A program made the position numbers and the translations under genes. Shown here in pieces: positions 1-8,320 of a DNA stretch of 64,000 nt. This stretch comes from Anaerolineales bacterium UBA6055 (GTDB lineage Bacteria > Chloroflexota > Anaerolineae > Aggregatilineales > Phototrophicaceae). The notes below the pieces were generated by a model. It was not told the origin of the DNA and made no database searches. It saw only the letters and a list, made by a program, of their open reading frames with translations. The stretch spans positions 124,001 to 188,000 of the forward strand of contig DIYL01000054.1 in assembly GCA_002428985.1 (NCBI GenBank), read 5' to 3'. Positions within the stretch are counted from its first letter, which is position 1, and each line of letters starts with the position of its first letter.

Positions 1-215
1 AACTCGGGGGTATTACCATGATTGGTTGGTAAGACAGCTCCACCATGGGTACGTTCTAGCTTTTTAGCATCAGCGAGGGCACGTAAATCTTGACGGATCG
101 TCACTTCGCTAACCTTGAGCTTATCGCTGAGATTCTTGACCGAGACACGGCCGAATTGTTCTAACTCGGCGAGAATGGTACGACGACGTTCTTCCATAAA
201 TAATTGTTCGGACAT
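1..215 (-). CDS. DeoR-family transcriptional regulator, N-terminal part (runs off the window)
   Basis: Reading leftward from an ATG at 213-215 gives 71 codons of a DeoR winged helix. The opening MEERRRTILAELEQFG is followed by VSVKNLSDKLKVSEVTIRQD, which is the family recognition helix, and then the LERTHGGAV wing. The sugar-phosphate-sensing domain lies beyond the window. DeoR repressors usually control sugar catabolic genes and often themselves. An inverted repeat just upstream (223-261) suits autoregulation. The gene diverges from the propeller gene at 431. The family call is firm; the target genes are not visible. Confidence 0.88.
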   Translation of the reverse strand, partial: MSEQLFMEERRRTILAELEQFGRVSVKNLSDKLKVSEVTIRQDLRALADAKKLERTHGGAVLPTNHGNTPE

Positions 216-222
216 TTTTTAA

Positions 223-261
223 ACTTTCGTAATTTTTGCAAAATTGAAGGCAATCGAAAGT
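223..261. promoter_or_regulatory. Putative DeoR operator (ACTTTCG...CGAAAGT)
   Basis: A perfect 7-bp inverted repeat, ACTTTCG at 223-229 and CGAAAGT at 255-261, starts 8 bp upstream of the DeoR ATG. Two more CGAAA half-sites occur at 293-297 and 352-356 in the same intergenic region. TTTCG/CGAAA elements are typical of DeoR-family operators. Binding by this DeoR protein is an inference. Confidence 0.4.
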
Positions 262-430
262 AACCAACACAGAATATAACTAAAGTATAACGCGAAAATG
301 AGCGAATGATAAATTTTGCTATACGAATTCTCAGTAAATGGTGTATACAATCGAAATAGTTAATTGGATCTTTAAGGGTCAGAAGTTATCGATGGTACTG
401 TTTAAGATAGTACTATAAGAGAGTAAGTTT

Positions 431-1546
431 ATGCCTACGGAAACAACAAAAATAGATATTAAAGGTCAGGTGTGGCTCACACATGATAGAAATTGGGTTG
501 TCGTACAAAACTCAAATAATGATAGTGTGATAATATTTAATGTTGAAGACACAAAACTAACATGCGAAATCAAGTTACCAGAGCTGAATGACTGGCAACT
601 ACAAACTAGTTTTGTTAGTCCAGATGGTCGATATCTAATGGCAATGGATAAGTCTGGCACAGACTGGTGTATTTTGGATCAAGTTGAACATACTGTGATT
701 CCGAAGTTCATGTCATTTCATGATAAGATACACCATAAATCATACCTGGTACAAGATGTGAAACATAGTGCAATCGATGAACGGTATTTTAGTACATTCT
801 TTTTAGATAATGATCGTGTTATGACAGTTATTGGTACAGGCGAGATTCTGGTATGGAGTCTGTCAAATCGCTCTTTATTATGGGCAGTGGGAGCATCTTC
901 TCATGTTATAGACAGTATCGAATTTGCCAATAGTAAAAAAGTATTTACCACCTCAGAGCACTTGATTCATCCTTGTGGGCGTAATTCTGCCATTGGCAAA
1001 GTTGGACTATATCATACGCGAGGTAAGCGAATATTTTTTCATAATGTCGGTGAAGAATTCCATTGGCAACATAATAGTCGTCTGGATAGATATGGCTCCT
1101 CAGAAGAATTAGCCACGGGTCACAAGTTAAGACTGTGGAATTTTTATAGTGGTGAATTATTGCAGACATTTGAAACAGAAAATGCTGTGGGGCATCTTGC
1201 TTTCTCGAAAGATGATAAGTTACTTGCTGGTGGAGAAGGTATTGAGTGGGGTCGCTTTCCGAGAAGTGCATGTATTTGGGATGTAGAAACAGGCTACAAA
1301 GTGCAAAGGTTATCTTTAACCGCGAAATCGATAGGGTTTTCACATGATGATCGTTACTTAGCTGTGCAATTGGATGACCATCAAATCCGATTTTGGGATG
1401 TACAGGATGAATCTTGGCATAACAACTATACATTTGAGGGTGTCATTACATCGGTGCAGATGACCGATGAAGATAAAATTATTGCCCTCGAAAAACGCGG
1501 ACAGGATATACCATCATGGTACATCCATCAGATTACGCTGGATTAG
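431..1546 (+). CDS. WD40/beta-propeller repeat protein, cytoplasmic
   Basis: A 371-residue protein without a signal peptide, built of blades that carry WD-like motifs. Examples are ILVWSLSNRS near residue 140, LRLWNFYSGE near 233, CIWDVETGYKV near 283 and IRFWDVQDES near 322, separated by SPDGRYL, SKDDKLLAGG and SHDDRYLAV strands. Such propellers are binding scaffolds; no catalytic residue is evident and no partner is obvious. Translation starts at ATG 431, a few bases after AGAGAGTAAGTTT, which is a weak ribosome site. Its last four bases overlap the convergent HAD phosphatase gene. The fold is clear and the function unknown. Confidence 0.75.
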   Translation: MPTETTKIDIKGQVWLTHDRNWVVVQNSNNDSVIIFNVEDTKLTCEIKLPELNDWQLQTSFVSPDGRYLMAMDKSGTDWCILDQVEHTVIPKFMSFHDKIHHKSYLVQDVKHSAIDERYFSTFFLDNDRVMTVIGTGEILVWSLSNRSLLWAVGASSHVIDSIEFANSKKVFTTSEHLIHPCGRNSAIGKVGLYHTRGKRIFFHNVGEEFHWQHNSRLDRYGSSEELATGHKLRLWNFYSGELLQTFETENAVGHLAFSKDDKLLAGGEGIEWGRFPRSACIWDVETGYKVQRLSLTAKSIGFSHDDRYLAVQLDDHQIRFWDVQDESWHNNYTFEGVITSVQMTDEDKIIALEKRGQDIPSWYIHQITLD

Positions 1547-2202
1547 CTTTCGATTTTGTGAATCAAGTCAACATTAAAATCTTCAAGTGTTGTAATGTGC
1601 GCATCAACCATCTCTAGAATCTCATCAGAGAGTGGGTAGTCGGGGCTAGGTGCGGCGACTGCGTACATTCCTGCATTTTTAAGTGCGCGGACACCATTAG
1701 CAGAATCTTCAATACCAATTGTGACATCCGGTGTCACGCCTAATTGCTTCATCGCTTCGACGTAAATATCGGGGGCAGGTTTGCCTTTGGGAACATCGTC
1801 ACCATAAATCATGACTTCAAAAATTTGGTCGAGTCCGGTGATGCGTAACACAGCTTTGATGATCTCGGTAGGTGAGCCTGACGCGAGTCCCACGCGATAG
1901 TGTTCTTTCATATGTTTGACGGATTCAATTGCGCCGGGGCGGGTGGGCATACGCTCTTCATAGTGTGCGATGACGCGCTTTTTCATCTCAGTGATGATGT
2001 CATCAATTGTCTCATCTAATTCAAGTTTGTCTTTCATGACTTTTGCCCAGCCTACGGTGCTCTGCCCCATAGCGAGTCGCTGGAATTCGTCTGTCCAAAC
2101 TTTGCCTCGGTCTTGTGCAAACTCAACCCGTGATTTGTCCCAGTAAACCTCACTATCGACGAGTACCCCGTCCATATCAAAAATAACGGCTTTAATTGGC
2201 AT
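1543..2202 (-). CDS. HAD-superfamily sugar-phosphate phosphatase / beta-phosphoglucomutase-like
   Basis: A 219-residue, full-length HAD subfamily IA protein. It shows motif I DMDGVLVDSE (Asp9 nucleophile, Asp11), motif II LASGSPTEI, the motif III lysine region DDVPKGKPAPDIY, and motif IV IGIEDSANGVRA. The all-alpha cap lies between motifs I and II. The closest textbook relatives are beta-phosphoglucomutase and 2-deoxyglucose-6-phosphatase. The Asp-x-Asp start and cap suit either, so the substrate is undetermined. It is monocistronic and convergent with the propeller gene at 431. It probably dephosphorylates or isomerises a small cytoplasmic sugar phosphate. Confidence 0.88.
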   Translation of the reverse strand: MPIKAVIFDMDGVLVDSEVYWDKSRVEFAQDRGKVWTDEFQRLAMGQSTVGWAKVMKDKLELDETIDDIITEMKKRVIAHYEERMPTRPGAIESVKHMKEHYRVGLASGSPTEIIKAVLRITGLDQIFEVMIYGDDVPKGKPAPDIYVEAMKQLGVTPDVTIGIEDSANGVRALKNAGMYAVAAPSPDYPLSDEILEMVDAHITTLEDFNVDLIHKIES

Positions 2203-2284
2203 AATTGCTCCTATATGTTAATCGCTTTTTCAGTATTCTACTGTGTCATGGGTGCGTTTACGAATGTGAATTCGATGACACAAC

Positions 2285-2313
2285 TTGTTTAAACTAGGGC
2301 AAATCGGTATCAT
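2285..2313 (+). promoter_or_regulatory. Putative sigma-70 promoter of the MFS-fdhD-MOSC operon
   Basis: TTGTTT (2285-2290) and TATCAT (2308-2313) are separated by exactly 17 bp, about 35 bp upstream of the leader ORF ATG at 2348. The -35 and -10 boxes each match only part of the consensus. Confidence 0.4.
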
Positions 2314-2347
2314 CCTCTGAATCATATTGACCACATAGGAGTCGCTA

Positions 2348-2410
2348 ATGCCCAATATTTACATCAAGTGGTTTGATATAAATCTACGTGAAACGATCGG
2401 TAATCAATGA
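2348..2410 (+). CDS. 20-codon leader ORF overlapping the MFS gene start
   Basis: ATG 2348 follows a good ribosome site (AGGAG 2337-2341, 6-nt spacer) and encodes MPNIYIKWFDINLRETIGNQ. Its TGA (2408-2410) overlaps the MFS ATG (2407-2409) in an ATGA arrangement. The MFS start has no good ribosome site of its own, so translation of the carrier may depend on ribosomes finishing this leader. It could be a regulatory leader peptide or the relic of an N-terminus; the MP-x-I-x-I opening is reminiscent of tautomerases, but too little remains to say. Confidence 0.45.
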   Translation: MPNIYIKWFDINLRETIGNQ

Positions 2411-3636
2411 CATCTGCCTATCAAATACCAGAGCGTACTGTCTGGCGGATTGTTGTAGTTTGTGCGCTGTCTCTGTTTATTATCTTTGGGATTCGATTAT
2501 CTTTTTCGGTCTTTTTTGCTGAGTTCGTCCTTGCTGAAGGATGGAGCAACGAATCTTCGGCGACTATTTTTAGCTTAAATATGCTGGTGTTTGCATTTAC
2601 AGCGCCACTTGCCGGACTGAGCTTGGATCGCTATGGTCCACGGATAGTGTTTGGTGTGGGTGTTGCATTTCTTGCGTCGGGGTTATTTATGAGTAGTCGT
2701 GCCGAAACACTTGATGATCTGATGATTGCATATGGCATCATCTGTGGGATTGGCTTAGGGATTACAGGGTTAGGTCCGGTTGCTTCAATTATCGCTGGCT
2801 GGGTTCCACCGAGCCGCCGCGGACGAGCGATTGGGATTGCCTTTGCAGGAACGGGGTTTGGCTCACTGATTTTTGTCCCACTTGCGAATTTCCTGATTGA
2901 GCAACTGGCGTGGCGTAATGCCTATCTGGTGTTGTCACTGGTGTGTTTTTTTGTGTTGGCTCCGCTGATGATTATTGGACTGAAAAGCCTACCCGCAACA
3001 CAACAATGCAAACAAAATAACACAAAAGCGACTGTTGACTGGCGACAATTGTTCACAAACCCTATTTTCTGGGCGTTGATGATTGTTTCGCTAACTGCGC
3101 TGGGTCCATTGCGTTCACTGACCGTCCATCAAATTGCGTATATTGAGTCGGTTGGTATAGATCGACAGGTCGCCTCCAATATTGTTGGGCTCGCAGGTTT
3201 TCTCACTGCTGGATCATTTATTGGGATGGGATGGTTGTCCGATAAATTTGGGCGGGTTGTGGCGTTTACATTAGGTGCAATAAGCCTTATGAGTGCAGTT
3301 GTGATGCTCTTTATTTTACGGGATAGCCAAATGATATTGTTGCTTATTATGTATGCTGTGTTTTATGCGCTCGGCGAGGGGACACGTAGTAGCCAAACAA
3401 CAGCATTGGCAAGTGATGTCTTCCAAAAGCAAGGGTTGGGGCTCATTAATGGGATTGTCGGCGGGATGTTTGGGTTTGGTGCAGCATTTGGCCCGTGGGC
3501 AGTTGGACGTATTCGGGATGAAACAGGGCAATATGATGGTGGATTTGCCATTATTATCACAATGATATTGATCTCTATCCTAGGATTTATCTATATTGCA
3601 TGGGCAAATCGTCAAAAAGCGAAAGATGCAGTGTAA
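2407..3636 (+). CDS. Major facilitator superfamily transporter (OFA-like)
   Basis: A 409-residue membrane protein with about 12 hydrophobic helices and the family loop motif GLSLDRYGPRIV near residues 75-86. A second-half counterpart, GWLSDKFGRVVA, lies near 277. The central loop, QCKQNNTKATVDW, separates the two six-helix halves. General architecture suits the monocarboxylate/oxalate-formate carrier group. It is followed after 3 bp by fdhD and then by a MOSC gene, which hints at transport of a small acid handled by a molybdoenzyme; that is inference. The start at 2407 overlaps the stop of the leader ORF. Confidence 0.82.
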   Translation: MTSAYQIPERTVWRIVVVCALSLFIIFGIRLSFSVFFAEFVLAEGWSNESSATIFSLNMLVFAFTAPLAGLSLDRYGPRIVFGVGVAFLASGLFMSSRAETLDDLMIAYGIICGIGLGITGLGPVASIIAGWVPPSRRGRAIGIAFAGTGFGSLIFVPLANFLIEQLAWRNAYLVLSLVCFFVLAPLMIIGLKSLPATQQCKQNNTKATVDWRQLFTNPIFWALMIVSLTALGPLRSLTVHQIAYIESVGIDRQVASNIVGLAGFLTAGSFIGMGWLSDKFGRVVAFTLGAISLMSAVVMLFILRDSQMILLLIMYAVFYALGEGTRSSQTTALASDVFQKQGLGLINGIVGGMFGFGAAFGPWAVGRIRDETGQYDGGFAIIITMILISILGFIYIAWANRQKAKDAV

Positions 3637-3639
3637 ATT

Positions 3640-4518
3640 ATGACACGCTCAAATAAAGCCCAAGTTCGTATTACACAGATTCGTAATGGCGAAATCTCTC
3701 ATTTGAATAAGCGCGATACAGTCGTAACTGAAGAGCCTCTGGAAATACGTTTAGTGGCAGGTTCTGATTCTCGGCAACTTGCGGTGACGATGCGCACACC
3801 TGGAAATGATTTTGAGTTGGCAACAGGGTTTCTATTCAGCGAGGGCATTATTGAATCGCGTGATGAGATTTCGCATATCAGCTATTGTGTTGACCTCGAC
3901 TTGAGTGAGGCGCAAAAATATAATGTCGTCAACGTCCGTTTGCGTAGCGAAAAATTACCGGATATAGAACATCTTAATCGTCACTTTTTCACAACAAGTG
4001 CCTGTGGTGTGTGTGGTAAGACTAGTATTGACGCACTTGAAACACGGGGTTTAGCCTCAATTACTAGCGAAAATGCGATACCAATGAGTGTAATCTGCGA
4101 TTTAGATGATAAGCTACGCCAACATCAGAGATTATTCGAGCATACCGGTGGACTCCATGCGGTGGGGTTGTTTGATGAGCAAGGTGAATTACTGATTGTA
4201 CGTGAAGATGTTGGACGTCATAATGCAATGGATAAGGTCATTGGTTGGGCATTACATAACAATCACATACCTCTATCGAATACGATTGCACTTGTTAGTG
4301 GGCGCGCAAGTTTTGAACTGGTACAGAAAGCCCTGAGTGCATGTATTCCGATTTTATGTGCTGTATCCGCTCCATCCAGCCTTGCAATTGATCTTGCGCG
4401 ACGTTTTAATTTGACGTTGATTGGATTTTTACGAGGGGATAATTTTAATATTTACACGTCGCCTCAACGTATTGTGGCGCAAGATTCAACAAGACATTTT
4501 GACCCGAATAACGTATAG
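3640..4518 (+). CDS. fdhD: Formate dehydrogenase accessory sulfurtransferase FdhD
   Basis: A 292-residue cytoplasmic protein of normal FdhD length. It carries the diagnostic FTTSACGVCGK motif with Cys122 and Cys125, a C-x-x-C pair that passes sulfur from a cysteine desulfurase to the molybdenum cofactor of formate dehydrogenase. Other family signatures are ATGFLFSEGII, GGLHAVGLFD, VREDVGRHNAMDKVIG and SGRASFELVQKA. It starts 3 bp after the MFS gene and precedes the MOSC gene, so the three are probably one transcript. No formate dehydrogenase subunit is in the window. Confidence 0.95.
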   Translation: MTRSNKAQVRITQIRNGEISHLNKRDTVVTEEPLEIRLVAGSDSRQLAVTMRTPGNDFELATGFLFSEGIIESRDEISHISYCVDLDLSEAQKYNVVNVRLRSEKLPDIEHLNRHFFTTSACGVCGKTSIDALETRGLASITSENAIPMSVICDLDDKLRQHQRLFEHTGGLHAVGLFDEQGELLIVREDVGRHNAMDKVIGWALHNNHIPLSNTIALVSGRASFELVQKALSACIPILCAVSAPSSLAIDLARRFNLTLIGFLRGDNFNIYTSPQRIVAQDSTRHFDPNNV

Positions 4519-4547
4519 TGTTATATGAATATAATATGGGAGGACAT

Positions 4548-5102
4548 ATGGAAATCGTAAAACTAACTTTCGACCAATTGATGGATGGTTGGGCTAACCT
4601 TGAGGCATCTCCGACAGATACAGGGACAGTTGATATGATTGTTCTGCGTCCTGAAGTTGAGAAACGTAAGCATGTAACATCATGTGACTTAAGCACTTCG
4701 GAAGGCGTGGTTGGTGATAATTGGCTTGCCCGTGGGAGCAGTAGCACACCCGATGGTAGCGCACATCCAGAAGCGCAAATCACACTTATGAATAGCAATG
4801 TAGTGCAACTGATTGCTCAAGATAAATCACGCTGGGATTTGGCTGGTGATCAATTCTTTGTCGATTTTGACCTGTCGATGGAAAACCTTCCAGCGGGTAC
4901 TCAAATTCAAATCGGAACTGCCATCCTCGAAATTTCTGAAAAGCCCCACACAGGCTGTGCAAAATTTGCTAAACGTTATGGTGCACCTGCCCGCAAATTT
5001 GTCATGACAGACGAGGGTAAAGTCGCCCGTCTGCGTGGCGTGAATGCAAAAGTCATACAAGCGGGTACTGTGAATCAAGGTGACAGTATTCAAAAATTAT
5101 AA
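4548..5102 (+). CDS. MOSC domain protein (molybdenum-cofactor sulfurase C-terminal-like)
   Basis: 184 residues from ATG 4548, chosen because GGGAGG at 4538-4543 lies at ideal distance; an upstream in-frame start at 4518 would overlap the fdhD stop. MOSC domains bind or transfer sulfur or cofactor for Mo/W enzymes. Visible features are SEGVVGDNWLARGS, HPEAQITLMN and PHTGCAKFAKRYG with the conserved Cys137. It forms an operon with fdhD and the MFS gene. The pairing with FdhD supports a role in molybdoenzyme maturation or detoxification, but the substrate is unknown. Confidence 0.87.
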   Translation: MEIVKLTFDQLMDGWANLEASPTDTGTVDMIVLRPEVEKRKHVTSCDLSTSEGVVGDNWLARGSSSTPDGSAHPEAQITLMNSNVVQLIAQDKSRWDLAGDQFFVDFDLSMENLPAGTQIQIGTAILEISEKPHTGCAKFAKRYGAPARKFVMTDEGKVARLRGVNAKVIQAGTVNQGDSIQKL

Positions 5103-5116
5103 TATGACATCTGCAA

Positions 5117-5141
5117 TGGGTATGTCGTGATGATATACCCA
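5117..5141 (+). terminator. Hairpin after the MOSC gene
   Basis: TGGGTAT (5117-5123) pairs with ATACCCA (5135-5141) around an 11-nt loop, starting 14 bp after the stop. The following CTTTAATT is only weakly T-rich, so this is a probable but not strong terminator. Confidence 0.45.
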
Positions 5142-5267
5142 CTTTAATTACACAAAGCTATCTCCCTCGCTTTACACTGTTTTGCATCACATCTCCCTGT
5201 TACACTTCCATACAATACTGTAAACATTGAATCAGCAAATATCACTAGCTGATTATTATGATTTTGC

Positions 5268-5288
5268 TAAAATGTGTATACGTTTACA
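5268..5288 (+). promoter_or_regulatory. Extended -10 promoter with a LacI/cre-like operator at +1
   Basis: An extended -10, TGC-TAAAAT (TAAAAT at 5268-5273), is followed at once by the pseudo-palindrome TGTATACGTTTACA (5275-5288). That sequence matches the LacI-family/cre pattern TGWAANCGNTNWCA with one mismatch. The placement on the transcription start would allow repression of the isomerase-fucU operon by a LacI-type protein. No convincing -35 box is visible. Confidence 0.45.
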
Positions 5289-5322
5289 TATCAATAAATA
5301 TTATTGAAAAGGAGATTTTTAG

Positions 5323-6960
5323 ATGGTATATCAACTTCCTGAACTTTCCACACCTGAACCAGTCGCTGACAACGAAGCGATTTTGATTGCCAGCGGTGAC
5401 CTTAGATTATCTGCTAATCAAGTCTGTTGGGAAGCCCAATCGCAGATGGAAGCAACAGTAATCGAAGCTTTTGCTAAAGAGGGGATTACAGTCAAACGCG
5501 GTCATCCGTATGATGAAGAACTGAAACACGGATTCATCTGGAATCAACGTATGGGTATGGATGTCTTCAAGACGATTCATCCTGATGCAAAATTGATTGT
5601 GGCCGAATCGGTCTGGCAATATAGTCATCACGTTCTGGCAGGCTTACGGTCGCATCGTGGTCCGATTTTGACAGTTGCGAATTGGAGTGGACAATGGCCG
5701 GGTCTAGTCGGGATGCTCAACCTCAATGGATCGCTGACGAAAGCAGGTGTTGAATACAGCACACTGTGGAGCGAAGACTTCACTGATGAGTATTTCCTCA
5801 ATGGTATTCGTGAATGGATTGAAACTGGAAAAGTCACTCATGAGACTGACCATGTTGCTGATTATAGTATTGGTGGTTCTGACAGGGAAAAATTAGGACA
5901 AGCTCTAGCCGCACAGCTTCAACAAGAAAAAGCAATTATTGGTATCTTTGATGAAGGTTGTATGGGTATGTACAATGCGATCATTGATGATGAAATGTTG
6001 AATACAACAGGTATCTACAAAGAACGCCTCAGTCAATCGGCTTTGGTCGCTACGATGCGTAATGTGACTGATGACGAAGCCAGTGCTGCTCGCACATGGT
6101 TAGATGACAAAGGAATGACATTCAAAACAGGTAGTGATGAAGAAACTGAACTGACGGATGCTCAAATTCATGAACAACTCAAAATGTATATTGCAGCGGT
6201 TCGCATTGCTGAGGAATTTGGGTGCGCAGCTATTGGTATTCAGTATCAACAGGGGCTTAAAGATATGGCTCCAGCGTCAGATTTAGTTGAAGGCTTGCTA
6301 AACAATGTTGACCGTCCACCAGTGTATGACGCGGAATCCGGCGAAGAATTGTTTGCTGGTCAGGCATTACCACATTTCAACGAGGTTGATGAATGTGCTG
6401 GTGTGGATGCGTTGGTAACGAATCGTATCTGGACAGCGATGGGGTATGATCCGGCAACAACACTCCATGACTTGCGTTATGGTGAACACTATTCAGGTGA
6501 TGGCGTAGATGATTATGTCTGGGTATTTTTGATTTCTGGTGCAGCACCTGCGTCACACTTTATTGATGGATATGCAGGGGCAGTTAGTGAACGTCAACCA
6601 CCTATGTACTTCCGGCTTGGTGGTGGAACACTCAAAGGGATTAGTAAACCTGGTGAAATTGTCTGGAGTCGTGTATTTGTTATGGATGGAAAACTCCATG
6701 CAGATCTTGGGCTGGCATCGGTTGTTGAGTTACCACAAGAAGAGACTGAACGTCGTTGGGACGCAACGACCCCACAATGGCCGATTATGCATGCTGTCCT
6801 AAAAGGCATTAATCGTGACCAGATGATGGCACGCCACAAAGCCAATCACCTCAATGTTGCTTATGCACCGACTGCTGAAGAAGCAAAAGACGCCTTATTG
6901 GCAAAAGCTGCAATGTTTGCGGAAATGGGTATTAAAGTTCATCTATGTGGTGAGGTGTAA
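5323..6960 (+). CDS. L-fucose/L-arabinose isomerase-family protein
   Basis: A 545-residue soluble protein, slightly shorter than classical FucI (about 590). It resembles the FucI/AraA fold in ESVWQYSHHVLAGLRS, GIFDEGCMGMYNA, the middle segment with CAAIGIQYQQGLKD, and the C-terminal ARHKANHLNVAYA, where FucI has its metal-binding histidine. Such enzymes interconvert aldoses and ketoses using Mn2+. The next gene, 9 bp away, is a FucU/RbsD mutarotase, which supports an aldose substrate. AGGAGA lies 7 nt before ATG 5323. The exact sugar is unknown; fucose is the leading guess. Confidence 0.75.
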   Translation: MVYQLPELSTPEPVADNEAILIASGDLRLSANQVCWEAQSQMEATVIEAFAKEGITVKRGHPYDEELKHGFIWNQRMGMDVFKTIHPDAKLIVAESVWQYSHHVLAGLRSHRGPILTVANWSGQWPGLVGMLNLNGSLTKAGVEYSTLWSEDFTDEYFLNGIREWIETGKVTHETDHVADYSIGGSDREKLGQALAAQLQQEKAIIGIFDEGCMGMYNAIIDDEMLNTTGIYKERLSQSALVATMRNVTDDEASAARTWLDDKGMTFKTGSDEETELTDAQIHEQLKMYIAAVRIAEEFGCAAIGIQYQQGLKDMAPASDLVEGLLNNVDRPPVYDAESGEELFAGQALPHFNEVDECAGVDALVTNRIWTAMGYDPATTLHDLRYGEHYSGDGVDDYVWVFLISGAAPASHFIDGYAGAVSERQPPMYFRLGGGTLKGISKPGEIVWSRVFVMDGKLHADLGLASVVELPQEETERRWDATTPQWPIMHAVLKGINRDQMMARHKANHLNVAYAPTAEEAKDALLAKAAMFAEMGIKVHLCGEV

Positions 6961-6969
6961 GGAGTTACG

Positions 6970-7407
6970 ATGTTAACTGGAAAATTAATTCACCCCGAAA
7001 TCTTAAGTGTGCTGGCGCAAGCTGGACACGGAGCAACGATTCTGATTCCAGATGGGAATTATCCGTTTGTGACGCATGCTAATCCTGCTGCTGAACGTGT
7101 GTATCTCAACCTTGCACCCGGAATGGTGACGGTTACCGATGTATTGGAAGCGGTCTTAAGTGTGACACCCGTAGAAGCTGCACAAGTAATGCGTCGTGAT
7201 GATGGTGCAGAGCCGAGCATATATACGGATTTCCGCGAGATTTTACCTGATGATATTGAGTTGCAACCTGTCGAGCGATTTGCGTTTTATGACGAGGCAC
7301 GCAAAAATAATTGCTGTTTGGTCATTGCTACAGGTGAACAACGGATTTATGCCAATATCTTATTGACAATTGGTGTGGTGCCGCCACCTGCTGACAAAGC
7401 CATTTAG
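6970..7407 (+). CDS. RbsD/FucU-family sugar mutarotase
   Basis: 145 residues, the normal family length. The family hallmarks are LAQAGHGATILIPDGNYP near residues 16-33, with the catalytic-type His20, and the C-terminal ATGEQRIYANILLTIGVV. FucU and RbsD convert between anomers of fucose, ribose and related sugars and typically sit beside the isomerase or kinase of the same pathway. Here the gene is directly downstream of the isomerase-like gene, with AAGGAG overlapping that gene's stop. FucU fits the context better than RbsD. Confidence 0.88.
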   Translation: MLTGKLIHPEILSVLAQAGHGATILIPDGNYPFVTHANPAAERVYLNLAPGMVTVTDVLEAVLSVTPVEAAQVMRRDDGAEPSIYTDFREILPDDIELQPVERFAFYDEARKNNCCLVIATGEQRIYANILLTIGVVPPPADKAI

Positions 7408-7417
7408 TTGCAAATTA

Positions 7418-7457
7418 TAGGCGGTAGATTATTTTCAACTATTTAATCTATCGCCTA
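7418..7457. terminator. Strong convergent hairpin terminator
   Basis: A 14-bp stem (7418-7431 with 7444-7457, one G-U wobble, about 12-nt AU-rich loop) lies between the converging fucU-like and ADP-ribosylglycohydrolase genes. It is followed on the + strand by a T-rich stretch. Confidence 0.7.
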
Positions 7458-7468
7458 CTTCTACGCTT

Positions 7469-8299
7469 TTATTGATTCCATAAATCTACAAATTGCTGTG
7501 ATATTTCTTCTAAGTCATCAATAATGATGTGGTGGCGTTTAAGCCATTTTTGTTGGATCTTCGTATAGTCATATGCTATTCCCGCTATTGCACCGACTGT
7601 AACAGGGCAATAATTTCCTGCACCAGCAAACGCGAATGCTGATTCCATTGTACCTTCAAAGGTCGTTTGTGTTTTCAACATATAAATTGTTGCTCGTAAT
7701 ACGTCCGGCGAATAGCCGATATTAGATAGCTGTTGATTGAGTTTGGGTTTTGACTTATCAAAGTAAATAACATCTGCCAGTTGTGCTTTTAGATGTAAAT
7801 CGTCGATTGAATCATAAGCAGATACGAGTGCATTCGATAAACTTTGACCACTAAGTAAATAGCGACATGTTAGTACAACAAATTTTGAGCATTCGCCAGC
7901 AATTGGATCGTAGTGGGTGAGTTTTGCTTCTACAGTTGCAAAGTCTGCTAACTCTTGTGCGCTAGCCGATTTCAGTAACGCAAGCGGGCTCGCTCTATGC
8001 ATTGGATTACACCCACCTGTTTTGTGACTTGTTTGCTCATGGACAAGTTGCACAGCTTCACGATTGGTATTTCCATGCTTCATGTGTAGGAAGACACTCT
8101 GTGTAACAAAACCAGTATCAAAACCTGCAAGTCTCCACCATGAATAATAATGGCGGAGAATGCTCTTTTCATCAAATGTATTCTTATCTAACAAGGCTTT
8201 AGATAATTCTAAGCCCATGCGGATTGGCCCACCGATTTGGTCACCAACAGCTAAACCGTAGATTAAACCTCTGATTTTGTCTTCTATTGAGCTAGACAT
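7469..8299 (-). CDS. ADP-ribosylglycohydrolase-family protein, variant metal motif
   Basis: A 276-residue protein of the DraG/ARH fold. It has the opening IRGLIYGLAVGDQIGGP, then FDTGFVTQSVF, GGCNPMHRASPLALL and THYDPIAGECS. In classical enzymes the last helix carries a GGDTDT-type motif that binds two Mg2+. Here the equivalent is AGAGNYCPVTVGAIAG, without that acidic pair. The N-terminal TDDT motif is also replaced. The protein may belong to a divergent branch acting on another N- or O-glycoside, or have lost catalysis. It is immediately downstream of, and probably co-transcribed with, the aldehyde dehydrogenase gene. Confidence 0.78.
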   Translation of the reverse strand: MSSSIEDKIRGLIYGLAVGDQIGGPIRMGLELSKALLDKNTFDEKSILRHYYSWWRLAGFDTGFVTQSVFLHMKHGNTNREAVQLVHEQTSHKTGGCNPMHRASPLALLKSASAQELADFATVEAKLTHYDPIAGECSKFVVLTCRYLLSGQSLSNALVSAYDSIDDLHLKAQLADVIYFDKSKPKLNQQLSNIGYSPDVLRATIYMLKTQTTFEGTMESAFAFAGAGNYCPVTVGAIAGIAYDYTKIQQKWLKRHHIIIDDLEEISQQFVDLWNQ

Positions 8300-8320
8300 G
8301 GCATTCGTAGGTTATTGAAA

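Noticed and set aside
945..1433. A 162-codon open frame on the minus strand
   Set aside because: It is antisense to the propeller gene at 431, has no ribosome site and no protein-like pattern.
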